Shown in pieces: positions 1-8,162 of a stretch of DNA of 64,000 bases. This stretch comes from CAWCFV01 sp963794995 (lineage in GTDB: Bacteria > Actinomycetota > Actinomycetes > JACCUZ01), in contig CAWCFV010000002.1 of the NCBI GenBank assembly GCA_963794995.1, positions 2,294,001 through 2,358,000 on the forward strand. The letters run 5' to 3'. Made by a program: the position numbers and the translations under genes. Below the pieces are notes generated by a model. The model had not been told where the DNA came from and ran no database searches. It saw only the letters and a program-made list of their open reading frames with translations. Each line of letters begins with the position of its first letter. Within the stretch, counting starts at the first letter, position 1.

Positions 1-787
1 ACGCGCGCAGCGCGGCCCGCACCTGCCCCATGACCACCGCGGCAGCCACGCCCTTGCCCATGACGTCGCCCAGCGCGACGGCGACCCGGCCGTCGGCGAG
101 GGGCACGACGTCGTACCAGTCGCCTCCGACGTCGACCCCCGAGCCGCCGGGCTCGTAGAGCGCGCCGAGAGCCAGGCCCTCGAGGTCGGGCAGCGACTCG
201 GGCAGCAGGCTGCGCTGCAGCAGCTCGGAGGTGGTCCGCTGCTCGCGGAACGCGAGCCCCCGCTTCATCGCCTGGGCGACCACCGCCGACACCGCGCCGA
301 GGAAGGCCTGCTCGTCGGCGTCGAACGCGCCGGGCGCCCCGAAGGACAGCAGCAGCGCGCCGAGCACTGTCTCGTCGCCGTCGTGCAGCGGCAGGGCCGC
401 CATCCGCCGCGTACCCAGCTGGAGCTGCCGCTCGTGCAGGTGCGGGTAGCGGGCCGCCAGGTCGTGCGGTGACTCGACCAGGACGGGGACCGTCGAGCGG
501 ACGCACTCGGCGAGTGGCACGTCGGACTGTCCTTCGATCCGGCACCACCGCACTGCGGTGGGGGACACGGAGTCGTCGTCACTCGCGACGAAGGCCAGCT
601 CGCGGCCAGCCTGCTCGCTGGTCGCCAGGCCGGCCCGCACCACGCCGTCGATGTGCAGGACGTGGTCGAGGCAGACGCGCGCGACGTCGTCGGGGGTGAG
701 CACGTCGGCCAGCGCGGCGGTGAGCCGGCGCAGCAGGACGAGACGCCCGGCGGCCTCGCCGGGCGGGACATGCGCCGCACGTCTCAC
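1..787 (-). CDS. GAF domain / SpoIIE-type PP2C serine phosphatase, C-terminus cut by window edge
   Basis: Reading leftward from a GTG at 787, the frame runs open to the window edge (262 codons seen). The first ~170 residues look like a GAF sensor domain. A linker with LLQRSLLPESLPD follows, then the start of a PP2C/SpoIIE phosphatase with GGDWYDV and the metal-binding stretch ALGDVMGKGVAAA. Such proteins dephosphorylate anti-anti-sigma factors (STAS proteins) in partner-switching stress or sporulation cascades. The rest of the catalytic domain lies outside the window. No anti-sigma or STAS partner is visible here, so its target is unknown. The domain call is firm; the exact start is likely but unproven. 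Confidence 0.85.
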   Translation of the reverse strand, partial: MRRAAHVPPGEAAGRLVLLRRLTAALADVLTPDDVARVCLDHVLHIDGVVRAGLATSEQAGRELAFVASDDDSVSPTAVRWCRIEGQSDVPLAECVRSTVPVLVESPHDLAARYPHLHERQLQLGTRRMAALPLHDGDETVLGALLLSFGAPGAFDADEQAFLGAVSAVVAQAMKRGLAFREQRTTSELLQRSLLPESLPDLEGLALGALYEPGGSGVDVGGDWYDVVPLADGRVAVALGDVMGKGVAAAVVMGQVRAALRA

Positions 788-825
788 CCGACGAATCTAG
801 CCGCGGACGCCGGCCGCCCGCCGGT

Positions 826-1584
826 TCAGCCGACGGGGAGGTGGTGCGGGTCGAAGCCGAAGGGCAGCTCCAGGCGGTGCGCGCGCAGCAGGTCGTCGTC
901 GCGGAGCACGTCCAGCGTGCTCCCGTCGGCGACGACCGAGCCCTCCGAGAGGATCACCGACCGGGGGCAGATCTCCAGGGCGTACGGCAGGTCGTGGGTG
1001 ACCATCAGCGTCGTGAGCCGTAGCCGCAGCAGGATCTCGGCCAGCTCGCGCCGGCTCGCGGGATCGAGGTTCGACGACGGCTCGTCGAGCACCAGGATCT
1101 CGGGCTTCATCGACAGCACGGTGGCGACGGCGACCCGGCGGCGCTGGCCGTAGGACAGGTGGTGCGGCGGCCGGTCGGCCAGCTCCAGCATCCCGACGGC
1201 GTCGAGCGCCTCGGTGACGCAGGCCTCGAGGTCGGCTCCGCGGACCCCGAGGTTGGCAGGTCCGAACGCGACGTCCTCGCGGACCGTCGGCATGAACAGC
1301 TGGTCGTCGGGGTCCTGGAAGACGATGCCGACCCGGCGGCGGATCTCCCTCAGGTTGTCCGGGGCCACCGGGAGCCCGGCGACCTCGACGCTCCCGCGCC
1401 CTCCGGTGAGGATGCCGTTGAGGTGCATGACGAGCGTGGTCTTCCCGGCCCCGTTCGGGCCGAGCAGCGCGACCCGTTCGCCGGCCGCCACGGTGAGGTC
1501 GACGCCGTACAGCGCCTGGTGCCCGTCGGGGTAGGCGAAGGCGAGGTCGCGCACGCGCAGCGACGGCGCCGCGGGCGGCGTCAC
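826..1584 (-). CDS. cbiO: CbiO/NikO-type ECF transporter ATPase
   Basis: This is the energising ATPase of a nickel/cobalt importer, 252 aa. It has Walker A GPNGAGKTT, a Q-loop in VGIVFQDPDDQLF (the DPDDQ form typical of ECF ATPases), signature LSYGQRRRVA, Walker B ILVLDEP and the switch His in MVTHD. The frame could extend upstream to 1653, but the GTG at 1584 overlaps the cbiQ stop as GTGA, which is the spacing used throughout this operon, so it is preferred. It is the last gene of cbiMNQO. It would pair with the CbiQ coupling helices and power metal uptake through CbiM. Confidence 0.93.
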   Translation of the reverse strand: MTPPAAPSLRVRDLAFAYPDGHQALYGVDLTVAAGERVALLGPNGAGKTTLVMHLNGILTGGRGSVEVAGLPVAPDNLREIRRRVGIVFQDPDDQLFMPTVREDVAFGPANLGVRGADLEACVTEALDAVGMLELADRPPHHLSYGQRRRVAVATVLSMKPEILVLDEPSSNLDPASRRELAEILLRLRLTTLMVTHDLPYALEICPRSVILSEGSVVADGSTLDVLRDDDLLRAHRLELPFGFDPHHLPVG

Positions 1585-2354
1585 GTCGCCACCGTCCACG
1601 CCGCCACCGACACCACGAGCGCGGCGAGCGGAAGGACAGCAGCGGTCGACCACGCGGTCCGGCCGGCCCGCCCGTCGTGCAGCACGGGCATCGCCCCGGA
1701 GTAGCCGCGGCTGAGCATCGCGAGGTGCACCCGCTCGCCCCTCTCGTAGGACCGGATGAACAGCGCGCCGGCCGACTGGGCGACGACCTTGAGGTGACCG
1801 ATGTTGCGGGCCTGGAACCCGCGGGACTCGCGGGCGATGCGCATCCGCGACATCTCACCGCCGACCACGTCGGCGTACCGGAGCATGAAGGACATGATCT
1901 GCACCATCAGCGGCGGCATGTGCAGCCGCTGGACCCCGAGGAGCAGCGCGCGCGGCTCAGTGGTGGCGGCGAGCAGGATCGAGGCGACGACGCCGAGCGT
2001 CCCCTTGGCGAGGATGTTCCAGGCGCCGAGCAGGCCGCTCTCGCTGAGCTGCAGCCCGAGCACCTCGACCCGGTCACCGGCGGCGAGGAAGGGCAGCAGG
2101 ACCGCGAACAGCACGAACGGCACCTCGACCACCATGCGTCGCGCCACCACCGGCAGCGGGACGGTGGCCACGACGGCGACCGCGACCAGCAGGACGGCGT
2201 AGACCCCGAAGGCCCAGAACTGCTCGCGGGGCGTCGCCACGACCACGATCACGAACAGCAGGACGGCTGCCAGCTTGCACTGCGGCGGGAGGCGGTGCAC
2301 GACGCTCGTGCCGGGCCGGTACAGCGCGTGGGAGTGGTCGTGCCCGGCGCTCAT
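1581..2354 (-). CDS. cbiQ: CbiQ/NikQ ECF transmembrane coupling protein
   Basis: Integral membrane T-component of the importer, 257 aa. Hydrophobic segments are clear near residues 30-75, 85-105 and 125-145, with one at the C-terminus. The cytoplasmic coupling region contains ARESRGFQ and a later MLSRGYSG, the two Ala-Arg-Gly-like motifs (ARxxRG / xSRGY) that dock the ATPase. The ATG at 2354 overlaps the cbiN stop by ATGA, and its own stop overlaps cbiO by GTGA, so translation is coupled. A His-rich N-terminus (GHDHSHA) precedes the first helix. It may reflect metal contact, but this is not established. Confidence 0.92.
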   Translation of the reverse strand: MSAGHDHSHALYRPGTSVVHRLPPQCKLAAVLLFVIVVVATPREQFWAFGVYAVLLVAVAVVATVPLPVVARRMVVEVPFVLFAVLLPFLAAGDRVEVLGLQLSESGLLGAWNILAKGTLGVVASILLAATTEPRALLLGVQRLHMPPLMVQIMSFMLRYADVVGGEMSRMRIARESRGFQARNIGHLKVVAQSAGALFIRSYERGERVHLAMLSRGYSGAMPVLHDGRAGRTAWSTAAVLPLAALVVSVAAWTVAT

Positions 2355-2713
2355 CGGCGACGACCGGTGTCCTCGCTGGCGCGGTCGGCCTCGTCGGTGA
2401 TTTCGCCGCCGCGCCGGCGGACCACCACGGCGAGCCCGCCGACCACCAGGAACGTCACGACCACACCGACCACCCCGGCCACGCCCCCCGACAGCCGCGC
2501 GCCGTCGACCCCCTCCGTGCCGTAGCCGGCGAAGGGGGAGTCGTCGAGCGAGTGCTGCTCCTCCTCGGCGCTGATCCCCTGGTCGGCAGCGACCTTGTTC
2601 AGGCCGTCGGGCGCGCTGCTCGCGTAGTAGCTCACGACGCCGGCCAGCAGCAGCGCGACGGCGGCCCCGACGAGGACGAAGGTGCGGGTGCTGACGCGGG
2701 TGGGGGTGCTCAT
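2351..2713 (-). CDS. cbiN: CbiN/NikN-like PDGLE-domain protein
   Basis: Small accessory membrane protein (120 aa) with one helix near residues 11-30 and another near 80-102. The loop between them carries APDGLNKVAADQG, the PDGLE motif of CbiN/NikN components. In metal ECF systems this component contacts CbiM and is needed for loading of Ni2+ or Co2+. It sits between cbiM and cbiQ with ATGA overlaps on both sides, which fixes the ATG at 2713. The C-terminus is Arg-rich and presumably cytoplasmic. Confidence 0.88.
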   Translation of the reverse strand: MSTPTRVSTRTFVLVGAAVALLLAGVVSYYASSAPDGLNKVAADQGISAEEEQHSLDDSPFAGYGTEGVDGARLSGGVAGVVGVVVTFLVVGGLAVVVRRRGGEITDEADRASEDTGRRR

Positions 2714-3417
2714 GCCGGGTCCGTGGCGACCGGCGTGGGCGTACGGGACGTCCGCAGGTCGAGGACCGGGAGCCGGTCGCGCACCCCGCGGACCAGGTCG
2801 GGACGCACGGCGACCACCGAGCCGACGGTGAGCGCGGTGATGAACGCCTCGCCGACGCCGATGACCACATGGACGCCGACCATCGCGGCGGCCACCGTGG
2901 TGAGCGAGACGTCGGCGGTACCACCGAGGGCGTAGACGCCGACGAACGCCAGCGCGGCCACCGGCACCGAGACCAGTGCGGCCACGAAGGCCGACCCGGT
3001 GACCGTGCTCTTGCGGTACGGCAGCACCCGGACCAGCCCCCGGAAGATCGCGTAGCCGACGACGACGGTGACCATCGACATGGTGAGGACGTTGACCCCG
3101 ATGGCGGTCAGGCCCCCGTCGGCGAACAGCAGCGCCTGCACGATCAGCACCACGGCGACGCACAGCGCCCCCGTGTAGGGGCCGACGAGGATCGCGGCCA
3201 GCGCGCCGCCGAGGAGGTGCCCGCTGGTGCCCGCGGCGATGGGGAAGTTGAGCATCTGCACCGCGAAGACGAACGCGGCGACCAGCCCGGCCAGCGGCGC
3301 GGTGCGGTCGTCGAGCTCCCGGCGGGCGCCGCGCAGGCAGACGGCGATGCCGCCGACGGCGACGACCCCGGCCGCCACCGAGACCGGTGCGTCGATGAAC
3401 CCGTCCGGCACGTGCAC
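2710..3417 (-). CDS. cbiM: CbiM/NikM substrate-binding membrane protein
   Basis: Substrate-capture component of the nickel/cobalt importer, 235 aa. Translation begins (GTG at 3417) with MHVPDGFID. The N-terminal Met-His pair is the invariant metal ligand of CbiM/NikM, so the start is fixed by chemistry as well as by an AGGGAGG ribosome site upstream. About six or seven hydrophobic helices follow. The conserved His in AAGTSGHLLGGALAA provides another ligand. First gene of the cbiMNQO operon. The Nur-type operator upstream favours nickel over cobalt as substrate; sequence alone cannot separate the two. Confidence 0.94.
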   Translation of the reverse strand: MHVPDGFIDAPVSVAAGVVAVGGIAVCLRGARRELDDRTAPLAGLVAAFVFAVQMLNFPIAAGTSGHLLGGALAAILVGPYTGALCVAVVLIVQALLFADGGLTAIGVNVLTMSMVTVVVGYAIFRGLVRVLPYRKSTVTGSAFVAALVSVPVAALAFVGVYALGGTADVSLTTVAAAMVGVHVVIGVGEAFITALTVGSVVAVRPDLVRGVRDRLPVLDLRTSRTPTPVATDPA

Positions 3418-3468
3418 GGGGCGCCTCCCTCTCGTCGAGCGTCCTTCTCGATCCTGTAGCCGATCGGA

Positions 3469-3490
3469 TGCAATTGCAAGTCATTCGCAA
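3469..3490 (-). promoter_or_regulatory. Candidate Nur (nickel-responsive Fur-family) operator upstream of cbiM
   Basis: TTGCAA-N5-TCGCAA lies at 3474-3490, one base from the TTGCAA-N5-TTGCAA box known for Streptomyces Nur. It abuts a perfect 10-bp palindrome TGCAATTGCA (3469-3478). Read leftward, the TTGCAA at 3479-3474 can act as a -35 element with CAGGAT 17 bp further on, so bound Nur would block transcription of cbiM about 50 bp upstream of its start. The site is seen in the sequence; regulator identity is inferred. Confidence 0.6.
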
Positions 3491-3587
3491 CAGGTCCGCC
3501 GGCGGACTGGTCGTAGAGTCGCGGCCCGGATCGGGGGTACCGCCCGCGTCCGGCCCCGCCCGCCCCCTCGGAGCAAGGAGCGCCCGC

Positions 3588-5988
3588 ATGACGACCCCCG
3601 CGCCGGATGGTGGCGTCCCCAGCGTCCCTCTCGACGTGCTCGAGGAGATCGAGCGCCGGGTGCTCTGGCTCGCGGTCCGGATCGTCGACGCCGCCAACCG
3701 GGAGCGCGACACCGGCGACGGGGTGAAGGTCGGGGGTCACCAGTCCTCCAGCGCCTCGTTGGTGTCGGTGATGACGGCGCTGTGGTTCGCCCACCTCGGG
3801 GCGGCCGACCGGGTGTCGGTGAAGCCGCACGCCTCGCCGGTCCTGCACGCGATCAACTACCTCCTCGGCGACCTCGACCGGTCCTACCTCACGAGGCTGC
3901 GGTCCCGCGGGGGCCTGCAGTCCTACCCCAGCCGCACCAAGGACCCCGACCGCGTCGACTTCTCCACCGGCTCGGTCGGCCTCGGCGCTGCGGCGCCGCT
4001 GTTCGCCGCGGTCACCCGGCGTTACGTCGACGCGCACTTCGGCCCGCGCGACCGCAGCAGGTTCGTGGCGCTCATCGGTGACGCCGAGCTCGACGAGGGC
4101 AACGTGTGGGAGGCCATCGCCGACCCCGCCACCCAGGGCCTGGGCAACGTCCTGTGGATCGTCGACTTCAACCGCCAGTCGCTGGACCGGGTCGTCCCGG
4201 GCATCCGGATCGAGCAGCTGGACCCAGCAGTTCGCCGCCGCCGGCTGGCACGTGACCGACGGTGAAGTACGGCAAGCAGGCTGCGGGCCGCCTTCGAGCA
4301 GCCGGGCGGCGAGGCCCTGCGCCGGTGGATCGACGACATGCCCAACGAGCAGTACCAGGCGCTCTTCGGACTCGGCCCGGCGCAGGTGCGCACGACCTTC
4401 CTCGACGGCGCCCCGCAGGACGTGCACGACTTCGCCGAGGCTGGGACGACGACGCGCTCGCGGCCACCGTCGTCGACCTCGGCGGGCACGACCTCGCCAG
4501 CCTGCTCGACGTCTTCCGCGCAGTGCGACGCGTCACCGACCGGCCGAGCGTCGATCTTCGCCTACACCGTGAAGGGCTGGGGCCTGCCGATCGCGGGCAA
4601 CCCGCGCAACCACTCGGCGCTGCTCACCGGCGCAGCAGGTCGCGGACCTGCGCGCGGTCGTCGGGCTGGACGAGGCGAGCGAGTGGGACCGGATCGACCC
4701 CTCGACGGCGGCGGGCCAGTGGGCGGTCGCCCGCCGCCGAGCACCTCGCGCTGCCGCCGCCCGCCGCCGTCCTCGGCGTCACCGTGCCGAAGGAGACCGG
4801 AGTCCGCGCCGGCAAGCCGATCTCCACCCAGGAGGTCTTCGGCCGGGTGCTGGTCGACCTCTCGCGCAACGCCGAGGTGGCGCCGTACCTCGTCACCACC
4901 GCGCCGGACGTGGCCACCTCGACCAACCTGGCCGGCTTCATCAACCGCACCGGGGTCTTCGCGCCGGACGAGCGGCGGAGCTGGGGCGACCGACACCTTG
5001 CTCAAGTGGGCCGAGGGCCCGACCGGCCAGCACATCGAGCTGGGCATCAGCGAGATGAACCTGTTCCTGCTGCTCGGCCAGCTCGGCCTGGCCGGTGACC
5101 TCTCCGGGCAGCCGCTGCTGCCGGTCGGCACGGTCTACGACCCGTTCGTGCTGCGCGGGCTGGACGCGTTCGTCTACGGCGTCTACTCCGGGTCGAGGTT
5201 CGTCGTGGCCGGGACCCCGTCCGGCGTGACGCTCGCGCCCGAGGGCGGCGCGCACCAGTCGACGATCACCCCGTCGGTGGGCCTGGAGCTGCCCGGACGT
5301 GACCCTGCTCGAGCCGGCGTACGCCGTCGCGCTGGACTGGCTGCTCTGCGACGCCCTCGGGCGGATCGCCGCGGGACCGGCCGCGTCGCCGCCGCCCTCG
5401 TCGGCGGCCGCCGAGCACGAGGAGCACGGCGCCTACTACTTCCGGCTCACCACCCGGCCCCTCGACCAGGCGCCCTTCGAGGCCGCCCGGGCGCGGCTGG
5501 GCGACGCGGTGCTCCGGCGGCAGGTGCTGGCCGGCGCGTACCGGCTGGTCGACGCCACCGAGGCGGCCGAGGCCGGCGCACCGCAGGTCAGCCTGGTCGC
5601 GTCCGGCGCGGTGCTGCCCGAGGTGCTGACGGCGGCGGCCGAGCTGGCCGAGGAGGGCATCGCGGCGCACGTCGTCGACGTCACCTCGCTGGACCGGCTC
5701 TACGGCGCGTGGCAGCGGACGCTGCGGCAGGCGATCAGGACGGCCACGACCCCGTCGGTGGCCGGCGCGCTGCGGGCGGTGCTGCCGGACCGGACGCCGG
5801 TGGTCACCGTCCACGACGGCGCCTCGCACGCGATGGCGTGGATCGGCTCGGCCCTCGGCGTCCCGGCGGTGCCGGTCGGCGTCGACCGCTTCGGCCAGTC
5901 CGGCACCATCGCCGACCTCTACGCGCTGCACGACCTCGACAGCGGCTCGGTCGTCAACGCCGCGCTGGCCGCCATCTCGCTGCGCTGA
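3588..5988 (+). pseudogene. Pyruvate dehydrogenase E1-like (transketolase family) gene broken by nine single-base indels
   Basis: The ATG at 3588 (ribosome site AGCAAGGAG) opens a thiamine-diphosphate enzyme of the AceE/transketolase family, about 790 aa when repaired. Recognisable blocks are GGHQSSSASLVSVMTALWF, the ThDP motif GDAELDEGNVWEA, YTVKGWGLPIAGNPRNHS, LGISEMNLFLLLGQLG and GVDRFGQSGTI. The coding frame changes near 4223, 4260, 4277, 4440, 4553, 4631, 4730, 4992 and 5295: eight insertions and one deletion, net +7, which matches the observed frame offset at the end. Protein conservation is intact between the shifts. That fits either a very recently inactivated gene or local sequence errors; no other gene here is affected this way. 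Confidence 0.8.
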
Positions 5989-6058
5989 CCCCCCACCCGC
6001 CGCCGCGCCACGAGCGGAGGGGTAGGCAGGGGGGACGGGCCGAGGAGGGGAGGGCGGG

Positions 6059-7315
6059 GTGGCGCAGCTGCCGTCGCGGTGCGAGGTCGTCGTGGTGGGT
6101 GCCGGGCTGGCGGGGCTGGTCGCCGCCCGGCGGCTGCACCGGGCCGGCCTCGACGTGCTCGTGCTCGAGGCGGGCGACGACGTGGGCGGCCGGATGCGCA
6201 CCGACGTCGTCGACGGCTGGCGGCTGGACCGCGGCTTCCAGGTGCTCAACACGGCCTATCCGGCGGTCGCGACCGAGCTCGACGTCACGCTGCTGAGCCT
6301 GCGCGAGCTCACCCGTGGGGCGCTCGTGCACGTCGACGGCGCGCGACACCGGCTGGCCGACCCGCGCCGCGACCTGCGCGGCGCGCTGACCACGGCCACC
6401 TCCCCGATCGGCAGCCCCCGCGACAAGGTGCTGCTCGCTGCGTCGGCGGCCCGGGTGTGGGCGGGCAGCGGACGGCGGCTGGCGCGGCAGGACGACCGGC
6501 CGGCGGTGGAGGCGCTGCGCGGCCGCGGCTTCTCCGAGCGCGCGCTGGACACGTTCTTCCGGCCGTTCTTCGCCGGGGTCGTCCTCGAGGACGAGCTGAC
6601 GACGTCGGTGCGGTTCCTCGACCTGCTGCTGCGCAGCTTCGTGCGCGGCCGGTCGACGGTGCCGGCGCGGGGGATGGTCGAGGTCCCGCGGCAGCTCGCG
6701 GCCGGTCTGCCCGACGGGGCCCTGCACCTGGGCACGCCGGCCCGGTCGATGACCCCGACGGCCGTGCGGACCGATGCCGGGACCGTCGCGGCGCGCGCGG
6801 TGGTCTGTGCCACCGACGCGGCCGGCGCCCGCAACTTCCTGCCGTCCATGCCGCTGGTGACCTGGCGGTCGGTCACGACGCTCTACCACGTCGCGCCCGG
6901 CGACCCGCTCGGTGAGCCGACGCTGCTGCTCGACGCCGACCGCTCCCCGGTGGTCAACACCGTGGTCATGACCGCCGCGGCCCCGTCCTACGGGCCCGGC
7001 GACGGCCGGGCCCTGGTCGCGACCTCGGTGCTCGGCACCGCCGAGCACGAGCCGCTGGTGCGTGACCGGCTCGCCGTGCTGTACGGCACCGACACCTCCG
7101 GCTGGGAGCACCTGGCCACCTACCCGGTCCCGCACGCGCTGCCGGCGTCGCCCGCCCCGCACGACCTGCGGCGCCCGGTCCGGATGGACGGCCTGTACGT
7201 CTGTGGTGACCACCGGGACACCAGCTCGATCCAGGGGGCGCTCGTGTCGGGGGGCCGGGCTGCCACGGCGGTGCTGCACGACCTGCGGGTGGGGGACCAA
7301 GCCGCTCGCAAGTAG
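6059..7315 (+). CDS. FAD-dependent amine-oxidase / phytoene-desaturase-like oxidoreductase
   Basis: A flavoprotein of 418 aa. The N-terminus has the dinucleotide-binding fold VVVGAGLAGLVAARRL, the Glu in VLVLEAGDDVGGRMRT that binds the FAD ribose, and a C-terminal FAD motif around GLYVCGDHRDTSSIQGALVSG. This is the layout of the amine oxidase / protoporphyrinogen oxidase / carotenoid desaturase superfamily. The substrate is unknown. Start is GTG at 6059 behind GAGGGGAGGGCGG. It lies 70 bp downstream of the broken E1-like gene on the same strand; no carotenoid or haem genes adjoin it. Confidence 0.82.
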   Translation: MAQLPSRCEVVVVGAGLAGLVAARRLHRAGLDVLVLEAGDDVGGRMRTDVVDGWRLDRGFQVLNTAYPAVATELDVTLLSLRELTRGALVHVDGARHRLADPRRDLRGALTTATSPIGSPRDKVLLAASAARVWAGSGRRLARQDDRPAVEALRGRGFSERALDTFFRPFFAGVVLEDELTTSVRFLDLLLRSFVRGRSTVPARGMVEVPRQLAAGLPDGALHLGTPARSMTPTAVRTDAGTVAARAVVCATDAAGARNFLPSMPLVTWRSVTTLYHVAPGDPLGEPTLLLDADRSPVVNTVVMTAAAPSYGPGDGRALVATSVLGTAEHEPLVRDRLAVLYGTDTSGWEHLATYPVPHALPASPAPHDLRRPVRMDGLYVCGDHRDTSSIQGALVSGGRAATAVLHDLRVGDQAARK

Positions 7316-7403
7316 GCCGCAAGGTGCTCCGGCCATGGTTCTCGTACCAGCCCAGCAGCGACACCGGTCGCGCCGGGCGAGACCGTGGAGGGAGGGGAGT
7401 GCA

Positions 7404-7499
7404 GTGTCGGGAATCAGCCACGACGTGCTGCGGGCCATCGAGCTCGAGCGCCTGCGTCGGGTCAAGCTGTCGCGCCGCGCACGCGGGATTGCGCGCTGA
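7404..7499 (+). CDS. Small basic 31-residue protein, unknown
   Basis: A short frame starts at GTG 7404 with a strong purine site (GGAGGGAGGGGAG) 3-15 bp upstream and ends at 7499. It encodes MSGISHDVLRAIEL followed by an Arg/Lys-rich amphipathic helix ending in RRARGIAR. It ends about 80 bp before a strong terminator hairpin. No family is recognised. The good ribosome site and terminator argue for expression; the short length argues for caution. Confidence 0.45.
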   Translation: MSGISHDVLRAIELERLRRVKLSRRARGIAR

Positions 7500-7582
7500 C
7501 CGCCGCGGGGTCGGGAGCACCGCTCCCGTCCCCGGGGCCGCGCACCAGCGGCCCTGAGCGAGCACACCCGGAGCAGCACACG

Positions 7583-7614
7583 GCAGCCGCCGACCACCCC
7601 TGGTCGGCGGCTGC
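7583..7614. terminator. Strong hairpin between convergent genes
   Basis: A perfect 14-bp stem (7583-7596 with 7601-7614) closes a CCCC loop. It sits between the rightward small frame and the leftward acetyltransferase gene, so it can terminate transcription from both sides. There is no long T-run, as usual in high-GC actinobacteria. Confidence 0.7.
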
Positions 7615-7643
7615 CCGGCGTGCGCGCCGACGGGCCGTACGGG

Positions 7644-8105
7644 TCAGCCGCCCGGTGGGGCGGGGGCAAGGGTCATGACGAGCTCGCCCTCGTCGTCGCG
7701 GTCGCCGCTCTCGACGAAGCCGAGCGACCGGTAGAGACCGCCGGCGACGGCGTTGTCCTCCGCGACGGTGAGGGCGACCAGCCGGCAGGCCGGGTCGGCC
7801 CGGAGCCGGTCCACCAGTGCGCGGACGGCCGCGCGGCCGATCCCGCGACCCTGCTGGGCGGCGTCGACGACCACGCCGCCGATGGTCCAGCTGCTGTCGC
7901 CGGGGTCGAACGCGGCCTGTGCGAACCCGACGACGGCGCCCTCGCTGAGCAACGCGAGCGGCTGCCACACCCCGCCGTCGTACGCCGCCCTGGCGACGTA
8001 CCAGGCGACCGGACGCACCCAGGCCTCCTGATCCGGCCGGGCCCGCACCTCCAGCACGTCGGCGATGTTGGCGGCGTCCACCTCGGCGATCTCCACGACG
8101 GGCAC
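7644..8105 (-). CDS. GNAT-family N-acetyltransferase
   Basis: GCN5-related acetyltransferase, 153 aa. Beta-4 reads TIGGVVVDAAQQ and is followed by the acetyl-CoA pyrophosphate loop QGRGIGRAAVRAL (Q/RxxGxG/A). The C-terminal NAVAGGLYRSLGFVESG is the usual end of the domain. Overall layout resembles the spermidine/diamine subgroup, but the acceptor cannot be named. GTG start at 8105. Divergent from the transhydrogenase operon with about 57 bp between them. Confidence 0.85.
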   Translation of the reverse strand: MPVVEIAEVDAANIADVLEVRARPDQEAWVRPVAWYVARAAYDGGVWQPLALLSEGAVVGFAQAAFDPGDSSWTIGGVVVDAAQQGRGIGRAAVRALVDRLRADPACRLVALTVAEDNAVAGGLYRSLGFVESGDRDDEGELVMTLAPAPPGG

Positions 8106-8162
8106 CGCTGCAGTGTGTCGTGGTGCGGGTGCCCAGGCACGGGTCCCCTAGGGTCGGTGATC

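Noticed and set aside
3418..3587. Cobalamin riboswitch upstream of cbiM
   Set aside because: The gap is only 170 bp and lacks the B12-box core. A Nur-like palindrome is present instead.
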